Positions 7,992-15,862 of a stretch of DNA of 16,028 bases are shown piece after piece; within the stretch, counting starts at the first letter, position 1, and every line of letters starts with the position of its first letter. Source of the DNA: Prevotella sp. UBA1104 (GTDB taxonomy: Bacteria; Bacteroidota; Bacteroidia; Bacteroidales; Bacteroidaceae). Made by a program: the position numbers and the translations under genes. The notes under the pieces are model-generated. The model saw only the letters and a program-made list of their open reading frames with translations, was not told the DNA's origin and did not search any database. Where the stretch lies: NCBI GenBank assembly GCA_002314055.1, contig DCBP01000051.1, positions 1 through 16,028 of the forward strand. Reading direction: 5' to 3'.

Positions 7992-8765
7992 CTACTTTAT
8001 CCCCATTTTCTCCATTTCGCTCTCTTTCATCTTTTTCAAGAGGTCGCTGGCAAAGATAAAGTCGGTAAGCTTCTGGTTTGTGGAACCCATAATGTCGGAA
8101 CTCTTTCCCTGCCATTCCTTTTCACCTTTATATATAAAGATGATGTTTTCGCCAATTCCCATCACGGAGTTCATGTCGTGGGTATTGATGATTGTCGTTA
8201 TATTATATTCCTCGGTGATGCCATGCAGTAAATCGTCGATCACGAGTGAGGTCTTCGGGTCAAGGCCTGAGTTTGGCTCGTCGCAAAACAGGTATTGCGG
8301 GTTCAGGGCTATGGCACGCGCTATTGCCACTCGCTTCTGCATACCGCCGGAGATTTCGTCGGGGAACTTCTTCTGCGCCTCTATCAAATTGACACGGTCG
8401 AGACACTCCTGGGCACGGTGAACGCGCTCCTTATAGTTCATCGTCGAGAACATGTCGAGCGGGAACATCACGTTTTCGAGTACCGACAGCGAGTCGAACA
8501 GGGCGGCACTCTGGAATATCATTCCCATCTCGCGACGCATCATCACCTTTTCCTTCTTCGACATGGTTACGAAGTTTCTGCCGTCGTAGAGCACCTCGCC
8601 GCTTGTAGGCTCAAGAAGTCCTACAAGATTCTTCATCAATACGGTCTTTCCGCTACCGCTCTGACCGATTATGAGATTGGTTTTTCCGCTCTCGAAAATG
8701 GCACTGATATCTTTTAATACCTCTTTATCATCGAAAGACTTGCAGAGATGTTTTATTTCTATCAT
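7992..8765 (-). CDS. mlaF: MlaF-type ABC transporter ATP-binding protein (lipid transport)
   Basis: This is the cytoplasmic ATPase of an MCE/Mla-type lipid transporter, 257 aa, about the usual length. The nucleotide-binding motifs are intact: Walker A GQSGSGKT (34-41), Q-loop Q85, signature SGGMQ (139-143), Walker B YLFCDEP with D162/E163, D-loop SGLDP (166-170) and switch histidine H196. The sequence after Walker B reads DEPNSGLDP where many ABC proteins have DEPTSGLDP. A charged tail of about 30 residues follows the core. It is the last gene of the lipoprotein-mlaE-mlaF set, 112 bases after mlaE, and would energise the MlaE permease to move phospholipids between the inner membrane and the periplasm. 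Whether traffic is inward or outward cannot be told from sequence. No MlaD or MlaB gene is adjacent. Confidence 0.88.
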   Translation of the reverse strand: MIEIKHLCKSFDDKEVLKDISAIFESGKTNLIIGQSGSGKTVLMKNLVGLLEPTSGEVLYDGRNFVTMSKKEKVMMRREMGMIFQSAALFDSLSVLENVMFPLDMFSTMNYKERVHRAQECLDRVNLIEAQKKFPDEISGGMQKRVAIARAIALNPQYLFCDEPNSGLDPKTSLVIDDLLHGITEEYNITTIINTHDMNSVMGIGENIIFIYKGEKEWQGKSSDIMGSTNQKLTDFIFASDLLKKMKESEMEKMGIK

Positions 8766-8797
8766 CGTTTTTTCTTTTTTCTGGGAATAATGGGAAT

Positions 8798-8872
8798 AAT
8801 AAGACTTATATGACTAATAAGACTTATAAGACGAATAGAACTTATGATACTATACGACTAATAAGACTTATA
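8798..8872. repeat. Short repeats (AATAAGACTTATA) between mlaE and mlaF
   Basis: AATAAGACTTATA occurs at 8798-8810, 8816-8828 and 8860-8872. The last two are part of a 17-bp exact direct repeat, GACTAATAAGACTTATA (8812-8828 and 8856-8872). Each unit holds the interrupted palindrome ATAAG-A-CTTAT, and a degenerate relative (GAACTTATGA) lies between copies two and three. The role is unknown; slippage or a local protein or RNA fold site are both possible. Confidence 0.75.
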
Positions 8873-8877
8873 AAACA

Positions 8878-9624
8878 TTAGCTCAGCAGCTGCGTCAGGA
8901 ACACGTCGGAACACAGAATGAGCACACTGCTCGTTACTACGGCATTGGTACTTGCCTTTCCTACTTCTACGGAACCTCCATCTACGGTATATCCATAATA
9001 GGAAGAGACACTGCTGATGATAAAGGCAAAAAAGAGACTCTTTATTATACTCATCCACATGAACCAGGAATTGAAACTGTGTTGCAGACCAGCTGTCAAG
9101 TCGTCGGGACTCAACACATGACCGATGTATGCCGTGGCGTATGCACCGATGATTCCCGTGGCAGAAGAGAAGATGACGAGGAACGGCATTATCGTTATCA
9201 ATCCCATCATCTTGGGCAAGATAAGATAGCATGCTGAATTGACGCCCATAATGTCTAAGGCGTCTATCTGCTGGGTAACTCTCATAGTGCCAATCTCTGA
9301 AGCTATGTTTGAGCCTACCTTTCCGGCAAGGATTAAACACATGATGGAGGACGAAAACTCAAGGAGAAGTATCTCTCGAGTGGTATAGCCCGATACCCAG
9401 CGCGGCATCCACGGGCTCTGGATATTCAGCTTCATCTGTATGCAGATTACCGCACCGATAAAGAACGATATCAACAATACGATACCAATGGAGTCAACGC
9501 CGAGTCCGGACATTTCCTTTACATATTGCTTCATGAACATGCGGAAACGCTCCGGGCGGGCAAACGACCTGCCCATAAGTATCAGATATTTGCCGAAACT
9601 TGTCAGATATTTGTGTATTAACAT
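8878..9624 (-). CDS. mlaE: MlaE-type ABC transporter permease (lipid transport)
   Basis: This 248-aa integral inner-membrane permease is the expected length for MlaE (PF02405). An amphipathic N-terminal region of about 40 residues precedes hydrophobic stretches at about 46-64, 84-104, 131-168, 187-210 and 226-246. The family hallmark is the cytoplasmic motif EIGTMRVTQQIDAL (110-123), with LAGKVGS just before it. With MlaF it should form the core of an MCE-linked lipid transporter. Its gene starts 27 bases after the small lipoprotein gene ends and precedes mlaF, so the three are probably cotranscribed. The substrate-binding MCE subunit is not encoded here and must be supplied from elsewhere if the complex is canonical. 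Confidence 0.88.
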   Translation of the reverse strand: MLIHKYLTSFGKYLILMGRSFARPERFRMFMKQYVKEMSGLGVDSIGIVLLISFFIGAVICIQMKLNIQSPWMPRWVSGYTTREILLLEFSSSIMCLILAGKVGSNIASEIGTMRVTQQIDALDIMGVNSACYLILPKMMGLITIMPFLVIFSSATGIIGAYATAYIGHVLSPDDLTAGLQHSFNSWFMWMSIIKSLFFAFIISSVSSYYGYTVDGGSVEVGKASTNAVVTSSVLILCSDVFLTQLLS

Positions 9625-9651
9625 TTTTCCTGTTTTTATTGTTGATTGGGG

Positions 9652-10056
9652 TTATCTCATCATCCATTTGCCGCTGCGCTTTACCATCGGCACTACGATT
9701 TCCTCTTTCACGCTGTCGCTGAAACAGAGTAAGAGGTATGCCTCGGCTGTTGACTGGCGCGGATTGTTCTTGCAGTCGATTACTCTTACCTCGCTTATAC
9801 CTTTATGCTCATTGCGCAAGCCGGCAAGATACATCTTTGTGTTTGCCACGAGCTGCTCCCGGTAACTCTCGGGAATGCGCTCTGCCGGGAGGGACATTGT
9901 AGTGAAATACTCGTGTCCGCCATTGTTCAGGCTGTCGTAATACTCCTTGGCAGCCTCGGCAGCGGCAAAATCTGGCTTTGCTTCCTCGTGGGAACAGGAA
10001 AGGCACATTACTGTCGCCATGAGACTAAGGACAAGAGCTGTAAGCTTTTCTGTCAT
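9652..10056 (-). CDS. Small putative lipoprotein, DUF4878/NTF2-like, upstream of mlaE
   Basis: The chosen start gives 134 aa beginning MTEKLTALVLSLMATVMCLSC. This is a signal peptide ending at a probable lipidated cysteine followed by SHEE, an acidic stretch like the export signal of Bacteroidota surface lipoproteins. The residue three before that cysteine is itself Cys instead of the usual Leu, so the lipobox is imperfect. The mature part is a helix-plus-sheet domain ending EEIVVPMVKRSGKWMMR. That ending resembles DUF4878 / cystatin- or NTF2-like lipoproteins whose last strand reads G-K-W. An ATG ten codons earlier (10086) exists, but it lies inside the 10085-10115 hairpin, so the downstream ATG (10056) is preferred. 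Adjacency suggests an accessory role in the Mla-type transporter; this is not proven. Confidence 0.7.
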   Translation of the reverse strand: MTEKLTALVLSLMATVMCLSCSHEEAKPDFAAAEAAKEYYDSLNNGGHEYFTTMSLPAERIPESYREQLVANTKMYLAGLRNEHKGISEVRVIDCKNNPRQSTAEAYLLLCFSDSVKEEIVVPMVKRSGKWMMR

Positions 10057-10084
10057 TTTTTTAGGAATACTTTTTCGTCTATAC

Positions 10085-10115
10085 ATTCAAGGGCGTATTC
10101 TCAACGCCCTTGAAT
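10085..10115 (-). terminator. 12-bp hairpin between der and the lipoprotein gene
   Basis: ATTCAAGGGCGT (10085-10096) pairs perfectly with ACGCCCTTGAAT (10104-10115) around a 7-nt loop, 27 bases beyond the der stop. No strong T-run follows on the - strand, so it may be a terminator, a partial attenuator or an mRNA-stabilising element. It separates der from the lipoprotein-mlaE-mlaF genes. Confidence 0.6.
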
Positions 10116-10142
10116 ATGTATTTATACGAAGATTTATATCGA

Positions 10143-11456
10143 CTATTTCTGTCGGATGAAGATGTTTATCGGAGAACCGGTGAGTGTCCAGTTCGACCTT
10201 ATCTTGTTTTCAAGGAAGCGCTTGTATGGCTCCTTGATATACTGCGGCAGGTTGGCATAGAACACGAAAGAAGGTATCTGTGTGTTAGGCAATTGCGAGC
10301 AGTATTTTATCTTTATATACTTTCCCTTGATTGATGGTGGCGGATACGCCTCGATAAGCGGAAGCATCATCTCGTTGAGCTTTGTGGTTCCGATCTTTAT
10401 CTTGCGGTTCTTGTAAACATCCTTTGCCGTTTCCAAGACTTTGAAGATTCTCTGCTTCGTCAGTGCCGAGGCGAAGACGATAGGGAAATCGGTGAACGGC
10501 GCCATGCGGTTACGGATTGCATTCTCGAAGGTGTCCATAACTTTCTGGTCTTTGTTTTCTACAAGATCCCACTTGTTTACCACTACCACGAGCGACTTGT
10601 TGTTCTTCTGAATAAGCTGGAAGATGTTCATATCCTGTGCCTCAATACCGCGGGTGGCATCTATCATCAGAATACATACGTCTGAATTCTCGATGGCACG
10701 GATGGAACGCATGACGGAATAGAATTCCAGATTCTCCGTAACCTTGTTCTTGCGGCGGATACCGGCGGTGTCAACGAGATAGAAGTCGAAACCGAACTTG
10801 TCGTAACGCGTATAGATACTGTCGCGTGTCGTTCCCGCAATCTCGGTAACGATGTTGCGGTCTTCACCGATGAAGGCGTTTATGATACTGCTCTTGCCAG
10901 CGTTAGGGCGACCGACTACGGCAAAGCGTGGAATACCTTCCTCGAGGAGTTCACCACCTTTGTCCGTCATTTTGTTGAGCACCTCATCAAGCAAATCTCC
11001 AGTACCGCTGCCCGTGGCTGAGCTGATACACATAGGGTCGCCAAGACCAAGTTTATAGAACTCGGCTGCGTTGTATATCAAAGTATTGTTGTCTGTCTTG
11101 TTTGCTGCAAGTATTACCGGAATTTTTGTGCGGCGCAAGATATTAGCCACGTCCATATCCAAATCGGTAACACCCGTCATAATGTCTACGAGGAAGATTA
11201 TCAGGTCGGCCTCTTCTGTTGCGATAAGAACCTGTTTGCGTATTTCCTCTTCAAAGATATCATCACTGTTGACAACCCATCCGCCTGTGTCTACAACGGA
11301 AAATTCCTTTCCGTTCCAGTCGCACTTTCCGTATTGGCGGTCGCGTGTGGTACCAGCCTCGTCGCTAACAATTGCCTGACGGGTTTTGGTCAGACGATTG
11401 AAAAGGGTCGACTTGCCCACGTTTGGTCGTCCTACTATTGCTACTAAGTTTGCCAT
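10143..11456 (-). CDS. der: Ribosome biogenesis GTPase Der (EngA)
   Basis: Der is an essential double GTPase that acts in maturation of the 50S ribosomal subunit. At 437 aa the length is typical. The first G domain has GRPNVGKS (9-16), DTGG (56-59) and NKTD (119-122). The second has GRPNAGKS (182-189), DTAG (229-232) and NKWD (294-297). A KH-like C-terminal domain (about 355-437) follows, ending INIFIRQK. All GTP-binding motifs are intact. It lies 189 bases downstream of era in the same direction, which agrees with linked ribosome-assembly roles. No clear promoter was found in the low-complexity gap, so transcription may run through from era. Confidence 0.96.
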   Translation of the reverse strand: MANLVAIVGRPNVGKSTLFNRLTKTRQAIVSDEAGTTRDRQYGKCDWNGKEFSVVDTGGWVVNSDDIFEEEIRKQVLIATEEADLIIFLVDIMTGVTDLDMDVANILRRTKIPVILAANKTDNNTLIYNAAEFYKLGLGDPMCISSATGSGTGDLLDEVLNKMTDKGGELLEEGIPRFAVVGRPNAGKSSIINAFIGEDRNIVTEIAGTTRDSIYTRYDKFGFDFYLVDTAGIRRKNKVTENLEFYSVMRSIRAIENSDVCILMIDATRGIEAQDMNIFQLIQKNNKSLVVVVNKWDLVENKDQKVMDTFENAIRNRMAPFTDFPIVFASALTKQRIFKVLETAKDVYKNRKIKIGTTKLNEMMLPLIEAYPPPSIKGKYIKIKYCSQLPNTQIPSFVFYANLPQYIKEPYKRFLENKIRSNWTLTGSPINIFIRQK

Positions 11457-11489
11457 ATATTGTTGTTTTCTATTTTTAGTTTATTTGAG

Positions 11490-11643
11490 TTATGGGAGAA
11501 CTGAGAGAGATAAGAGTTATGGGAGAATTGGGAGAACTAAGAGAGATGGGAGAGATGAGAGAACTAAAAATGATGACCCGACATCCATCTTTCAATTTTT
11601 CAATCTTTCCACTTTTCAATCTTTCAATTTTTCCATCATTCCA
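11490..11643. repeat. Low-complexity purine/pyrimidine tracts between era and der
   Basis: On the + strand, 11490-11568 is built from variants of GGGAGAACTRAGAGAGAT and is almost all purine plus T. The segment 11589-11643 is built from variants of TTTCAATCTTTC and is mostly pyrimidine. The two halves are partly complementary in character and would be purine-rich and pyrimidine-rich on opposite strands. No gene was seen here. Confidence 0.65.
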
Positions 11644-11645
11644 TC

Positions 11646-12527
11646 TTACTCCGGGTTATATCCAAAGTTATCAAGTTCTCGTTGGGAGCTTCGCCAGTCT
11701 TTATCTACTTTTACGAAGAGCTCCAAGTATATTTTCTTTCCGAAGAAGCGTTCCAGAGACTTCCTCGCTTCCGAACCGAGTTTTTTCAGCGCCACGCCCT
11801 GATGACCGATAATGATGCCCTTTTGGGAATCGCGCTCCACATATATAACAGCATGTATATGTATATGCGTGTCATCCTCCTTGAACGACTGCACAGCAAC
11901 CTCTACTGAATAAGGTATCTCCTTGTCGTAATAAAGCAGAATCTTCTCGCGGATAATCTCGCTCACAAAGAAACGGGCAGGCTTATCCGTCAGCTGCTCT
12001 TTGTCGAAATAAGGAGGAGAATCAGGCAACAGCTCCTTTATACGTTTAAGGAGCATGTCTACACCAAACTTGTTTTTTGCTGATAGCGGCAGAATCTCAG
12101 CATTAGGCAGAAGAGCATGCCATTTTGTTACGAGATTTCCAAGCGTCTTCTGATCGCTCTGGTCTATCTTGTTTATCAACAGAATTACAGGAATTGTCAT
12201 CTTCTGCACCTTCTCCAGAAATTCCATGTTCTTTTCCGGATTCTCCACTACATCGGTAACATAGAGCAATATGTCAGCATCTGTCAGTGCCGACTCCGAA
12301 AAAGCCAACATCGACTCTTGCAACTTATAGTTTGGCTTTAGCACACCTGGAGTATCAGAAAAAACGATCTGTGCCTCGTCGGTGTTGACAATGCCCATTA
12401 TACGATGTCTGGTGGTCTGCGCTTTGAATGTTGCAATACTAATGCGCTCGCCAACCAACTGATTCATCAGTGTTGACTTACCTACATTCGGGTTTCCTAC
12501 AATATTAACAAATCCTGCCTTATGCAT
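11646..12527 (-). CDS. era: GTPase Era
   Basis: Era binds GTP and the 3' end of 16S rRNA in assembly of the 30S subunit. The 293 aa are the normal length. The N-terminal G domain has GNPNVGKST (11-19), the switch region QTTRHR (37-42), DTPG (58-61), NKID (119-122) and SAK (149-151). The C-terminal KH domain (about 200-280) has GHQG (241-244) followed by KKLGSEARKSLERFFGKK and ends in a KVDKDWR segment, as is typical for the family. It has its own likely promoter (12562-12592) and lies downstream of the fabH terminator, so it is transcribed apart from yceD-rpmF-fabH although it keeps the conserved gene order. Confidence 0.96.
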   Translation of the reverse strand: MHKAGFVNIVGNPNVGKSTLMNQLVGERISIATFKAQTTRHRIMGIVNTDEAQIVFSDTPGVLKPNYKLQESMLAFSESALTDADILLYVTDVVENPEKNMEFLEKVQKMTIPVILLINKIDQSDQKTLGNLVTKWHALLPNAEILPLSAKNKFGVDMLLKRIKELLPDSPPYFDKEQLTDKPARFFVSEIIREKILLYYDKEIPYSVEVAVQSFKEDDTHIHIHAVIYVERDSQKGIIIGHQGVALKKLGSEARKSLERFFGKKIYLELFVKVDKDWRSSQRELDNFGYNPE

Positions 12528-12561
12528 TTACTCTTTTATTTTAAAGTGAAATCTATTGCCG

Positions 12562-12592
12562 CAAAGTTTTGTAACAACAAATATTATTCAAT
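12562..12592 (-). promoter_or_regulatory. Likely promoter of era
   Basis: On the - strand ATTG (12592-12589) is followed by exactly 19 bases and AAACTTTG (12569-12562), close to the Bacteroidota pattern TTTG-N19-TAnnTTTG with the first -7 base changed. It lies about 35 bases upstream of the era start and downstream of the fabH terminator. Confidence 0.6.
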
Positions 12593-12666
12593 TTGCAAAT
12601 ATACTTAAAAAATGGGGGTTAGCAAATTTTTTATTTGTTATTGCTACATTTTTACTTGTTTTTTCG

Positions 12667-12714
12667 ACAAAAAATAAGCGCATCTGTATGACATAACTCA
12701 TTGCAGATGCGCTT
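12667..12714 (-). terminator. Intrinsic terminator of the yceD-rpmF-fabH operon
   Basis: AAGCGCATCTG and CAGATGCGCTT (12676-12686 and 12704-12714) form an 11-bp stem with a 17-nt loop. On the - strand the stem is followed by ATTTTTTG, a proper T-run. The stem begins 31 bases after the fabH stop codon. Confidence 0.87.
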
Positions 12715-12745
12715 TTACTGTATGTATCTGATGATTGATACTTCC

Positions 12746-13762
12746 TTATTTTGCCTGTTCTACCTTATCGCCATCGTATCCCCACTTATAGTAGGATGCT
12801 CCGTGAACGAATCCGGCTCCGAAAGCTGTGAATATAAGATTATCACCCTTCTTCAGCTTATTCTCATACTCCCAAAGAGCCAATGGAATAGTAGCGGCAG
12901 AAGTATTTCCGAAGTGCTCGATGTTTACCATCACCTGCTCCATCGGCAAATCAAGACGCTTTGCAACGGCTTCGATAATACGGATATTAGCCTGGTGAGG
13001 AACTACGAAACGAATATTATCCTTATTCAAGTTGTTGCGCTCGGCAATAAGGGCACAGTCGTTGCTCATGCTCGTAACGGCATAGCGGAACACTGTACGA
13101 CCTTCCTGATAGAGATAATGCAGACGGTGGTCAACTGTAAAGTGGGAAGCCGGACAAACCGAACCTCCTGCTTTTGTATGCAAGAAAGGAAGTCCCTTTC
13201 CATCTGTACGGAAATAAGAATCCTTCAATCCTACATCCTCTGTCGTTCCCTCCACGAGAACAGCTGCAGCTCCATCACCGAACAGAGCACAAGTGCTACG
13301 GTCGGTATAATCAACTACCGACGACATCTTGTCGGCACCGATTACTATAATCTTCTTGCATCTGCCACTCTCGATCATAGAAGCAGCAGTATCCAATGTA
13401 TAAAGGAATCCGCAGCATGCAGACCACATATCGAAAGCATAAGCATTCTTCAGTCCAAGCTTTCCAAGCACGATAGATGCCGTAGAAGGGAACTTATAGT
13501 CTGCCGTACTTGTTGCGACAATCAGCGCATCGATAGTGTCCGGATCTACACCCGTCTTCTTCAGAAGTTGCTTTGCCGCCTTGCGTGCCATATAAGAAGT
13601 GCCGAGTCCTTCCTCTGTAAGGATTCGGCGCTCTTTAATACCGACACGCGTCATAATCCACTCGTCATTGGTATCTACCATTCTCGACAGTTCTGCATTA
13701 TTGAGAACATAGTCTGGAACGTATCCGCCAATACCTGTGATTACAGCGTTAATCTTCTCCAT
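12746..13762 (-). CDS. fabH: 3-oxoacyl-[ACP] synthase III (FabH)
   Basis: FabH condenses an acyl-CoA primer, usually acetyl-CoA, with malonyl-ACP and so starts fatty-acid synthesis. Counting from an in-frame TTG at 13768, which directly abuts the rpmF stop, the ORF is 340 codons. The ATG at 13762 (338 aa, MEKINAVITG) is the more likely start and is used here. In the 340-codon numbering, the catalytic triad is C118 (SACCGF), H258 (PHQAN) and N288 (GNTSAA). The GDGAAAV loop (164-170) and the C-terminal AFGAGFVHG are also present. The active-site neighbourhood reads DMWSACCGF, with a second Cys next to the nucleophile. It follows rpmF almost without a gap and ends before a strong terminator. Preference for straight or branched primers cannot be read from sequence. 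Confidence 0.94.
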   Translation of the reverse strand: MEKINAVITGIGGYVPDYVLNNAELSRMVDTNDEWIMTRVGIKERRILTEEGLGTSYMARKAAKQLLKKTGVDPDTIDALIVATSTADYKFPSTASIVLGKLGLKNAYAFDMWSACCGFLYTLDTAASMIESGRCKKIIVIGADKMSSVVDYTDRSTCALFGDGAAAVLVEGTTEDVGLKDSYFRTDGKGLPFLHTKAGGSVCPASHFTVDHRLHYLYQEGRTVFRYAVTSMSNDCALIAERNNLNKDNIRFVVPHQANIRIIEAVAKRLDLPMEQVMVNIEHFGNTSAATIPLALWEYENKLKKGDNLIFTAFGAGFVHGASYYKWGYDGDKVEQAK

Positions 13763-13768
13763 GAGCAA

Positions 13769-13954
13769 TTATTCAGCAGTCTCCTTTACGATAGCAACCT
13801 TGCCTCTGTAGTAACCGCAAGTTGGGCATACAGTATGATATACATAATATGCACCGCAATTAGGGCATACTGCCAATGTTGGAGCTACTGCCTTATCATG
13901 AGTTCTTCTTTTAAGTGTACGAGTCTTTGACTGTCTTCTTTTAGGATGTGCCAT
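13769..13954 (-). CDS. rpmF: 50S ribosomal protein L32
   Basis: This is a 61-aa basic protein of the large ribosomal subunit. The N-terminus MAHPKRRQSKTRTLKRRTHD is typical of bL32. A zinc ribbon follows, with four cysteines in the pattern CPNC (30-33) and CPTC (43-46), so this is the zinc-binding (C+) form. It lies between yceD and fabH with gaps of only a few bases, the widespread yceD-rpmF-fabH arrangement that couples ribosome and lipid synthesis genes. Confidence 0.97.
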   Translation of the reverse strand: MAHPKRRQSKTRTLKRRTHDKAVAPTLAVCPNCGAYYVYHTVCPTCGYYRGKVAIVKETAE

Positions 13955-13959
13955 TTTCT

Positions 13960-14496
13960 TTAATCTTTAATTATTGATTTTAATTTTTCTAATTCACTCC
14001 ATCGTGGATCCACTGCTGCCTCTTCATCACCATCACTACTTCGGGTAGCTGAGTGCTCTTCAAGAGCCTTAATCATCGCAGGATCGCATTTTCCAGGTGC
14101 ATGCTCATGCTTAATGGGGATGCTTAGTGCTATGGATTCATATACGAACCATGAAGTATCGAGGATTGCGTCATCCTTGTCTACCGTCACGATATCGTCG
14201 TCTTCTGAGTATTCTTCTCCGAGTTTTGCAAGCAGTCTATTGTCTGTCTCTATAGGCTGATCCATGTCGTCAAGACAAAGGTCACAAGGCACTGTGACAT
14301 TTCCTTCAGCATGAAAATTAATCTCATATAGACCAGAAACTGACTTATGCGCCGAAATTGAGAGCTGCACACTACCGCCCTTCACTTCGTCGCTATCTGC
14401 CGCCTTAAAGAAATCATCGTCAAGTTGGCATTTTATACTTATCGAATCTGTGTCCAGACTCTTTAGGTCTATCTTTAAAGACTCTAAACTGCTCAT
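13960..14496 (-). CDS. yceD: DUF177 / YceD family protein
   Basis: This is a 178-aa DUF177 protein, the family encoded next to rpmF in most bacteria and linked in the literature to 23S rRNA / large-subunit assembly. Visible family features are the CDLCLDDMDQPIE segment (C71 and C74 from the chosen start), the acidic middle (EEYSEDDDIV), the HAPGKCDP motif and the ending VDPRWSELEKLKSI. The chosen start MSSLESLKIDLKSL fits the usual N-terminus of Bacteroidota homologues. An upstream in-frame ATG at 14526 would add ten hydrophobic residues and seems less likely. The gene heads the yceD-rpmF-fabH operon and is preceded by a promoter-like element at 14554-14585. Confidence 0.9.
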   Translation of the reverse strand: MSSLESLKIDLKSLDTDSISIKCQLDDDFFKAADSDEVKGGSVQLSISAHKSVSGLYEINFHAEGNVTVPCDLCLDDMDQPIETDNRLLAKLGEEYSEDDDIVTVDKDDAILDTSWFVYESIALSIPIKHEHAPGKCDPAMIKALEEHSATRSSDGDEEAAVDPRWSELEKLKSIIKD

Positions 14497-14553
14497 TTCT
14501 ATATATATAATAGGTATAGCCTTCAACGGCCTCCCTTTTCACAATTCGGGTTG

Positions 14554-14585
14554 CAAAGTTACAAATATTTTTCAATATCTCCCAA
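14554..14585 (-). promoter_or_regulatory. Likely promoter of yceD-rpmF-fabH
   Basis: On the - strand TAACTTTG (14561-14554) is a perfect Bacteroidota -7 box. A TTG (14585-14583) lies 21 bases upstream, two more than the preferred spacing. Transcription would start near 14547, leaving about 50 nt before the preferred yceD start. Confidence 0.65.
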
Positions 14586-14695
14586 CAAAACGCTAAAATA
14601 TTGCGTATTTGCCAGTTAAAACATCTATATAATGATATGACAATACAATAAAAGAAATAAAAAAGGAAATATAAATACTTTTTTTGAATAACATA

Positions 14696-15862
14696 TTATA
14701 CCTTTTTCATCTCAATTCTAAATGTTGTTCCGACACCTACCTCACTGCGTTTGACAAATATCTTGCCATGATGATATTCTTCTACAATACGCTTTGCAAG
14801 TGAAAGACCAAGTCCCCAACCTCTTTTCTTAGTTGTAAATCCTGGTTTGAATACATTTCTTATATCCTTTTTCTTTATCCCCTTACCGTCGTCAGTAACT
14901 TCAATTATTGCTTTATCTGCAACTTCTTGTACTTCAATCGTAATATGTCCTTCCCCCTCCATTGCATCAACGGCATTTTTACATAAGTTTTCAATGACCC
15001 ATTCAAAAAGTGAAGCATTCAGGTTTACTACTACATCGTGCACCGGAATTTTTTTTGAAATCAAAACCTTTGAAGATGTACGTCTGTCCATATAGTCAAT
15101 TACATGATCTACGACATCATTTAAACTTGAAGGGACAGGCTCCGGCAATGAACCGATTTTAGAGAACCGTTCGGCTATAAGTTGCAGCCGTTTGACATCT
15201 TTATCCATCTCTGGAATCAGTACATCATCAGGATAAGTTTCCTTCAAAATCTCAGTCCAAGCCATTAGACTTGATATCGGAGTACCGAGCTGATGGGCTG
15301 TTTCCTTCGACAAACCGACCCATACTTTATTTTGTTCCGCACGTTTTGAAGTAAGCAAAGCAAATATGGCAACGACAACAAAGATTAGTACTACACCAAG
15401 TTGTACATAAGGATAATACGAAAGTCGTTTCAGTATAATGGAATCATCATAACAAACATCAATATATGCTTTTTTATCGCTGTCATCCATCGAAATACGT
15501 ATATAACGCCCATTATTATAAAGCTTGTGACCAAGTTTCTTCACATATTCAATACTATCTTTATCAGACATGCCTCCAAGCTGGAGATTGCGGCAAACCT
15601 GCACTATTCCTTTTGAATCAAGAACAACAATCGGAATTGTGTTATTTTCATTCATAACCTTAAGTACAAGTCCGAGATCTGTAGTTTCATCTGCCATATT
15701 AAACGAGCGCATTGCCTCTGCCCAAACCTCCATCTTTCCTCGTTCCTCCTTTGCAAGATCTTTTACAAAGATATTGGAAATGAAGAGTGAAGTGACAGCA
15801 ATTGCAATCGCTGCCAACACGAGGAATATCTTTACCTGTCTTATTCTATCTGTCCATTGCAT
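14696..15862 (-). CDS. Membrane sensor histidine kinase
   Basis: This is a 388-aa two-component sensor kinase. Two membrane segments (about 11-33 and 153-171) frame an extracytoplasmic sensor domain of about 120 residues with no family that I recognise. The phosphorylation helix has H190 in SKETAHQLGTPISSL. The HATPase domain has the N box ENLCKNAVDAM (291-301), the G1 box DDGKG (324-328), the F box VFKPGFTTKK (337-346) and the G2 box GWGLGLSLAK (348-357). All catalytic motifs are intact. There is no HAMP domain between the second membrane segment and the kinase core. No response regulator is adjacent inside the window, so the partner and signal are unknown. It lies upstream of yceD in the same direction but with about 200 bases and a separate promoter between them. 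Confidence 0.93.
   Translation of the reverse strand: MQWTDRIRQVKIFLVLAAIAIAVTSLFISNIFVKDLAKEERGKMEVWAEAMRSFNMADETTDLGLVLKVMNENNTIPIVVLDSKGIVQVCRNLQLGGMSDKDSIEYVKKLGHKLYNNGRYIRISMDDSDKKAYIDVCYDDSIILKRLSYYPYVQLGVVLIFVVVAIFALLTSKRAEQNKVWVGLSKETAHQLGTPISSLMAWTEILKETYPDDVLIPEMDKDVKRLQLIAERFSKIGSLPEPVPSSLNDVVDHVIDYMDRRTSSKVLISKKIPVHDVVVNLNASLFEWVIENLCKNAVDAMEGEGHITIEVQEVADKAIIEVTDDGKGIKKKDIRNVFKPGFTTKKRGWGLGLSLAKRIVEEYHHGKIFVKRSEVGVGTTFRIEMKKV

Noticed and set aside
10057..10086. Upstream ATG start for the small lipoprotein
   Set aside because: The start codon is inside the 10085-10115 hairpin and would add ten charged residues before the signal peptide. The ATG at 10056 gives a normal signal sequence.
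13763..13768. TTG start for fabH directly after the rpmF stop
   Set aside because: An ATG two codons downstream gives the usual FabH N-terminus, and TTG starts are uncommon.
12701..13930. 409-codon open frame on the + strand opposite fabH and rpmF
   Set aside because: It lies wholly antisense to two clear genes with intact active-site and zinc-ribbon motifs. Its translation is rich in Cys, Ser, His and Ile without domain features, so it is a codon-bias shadow.
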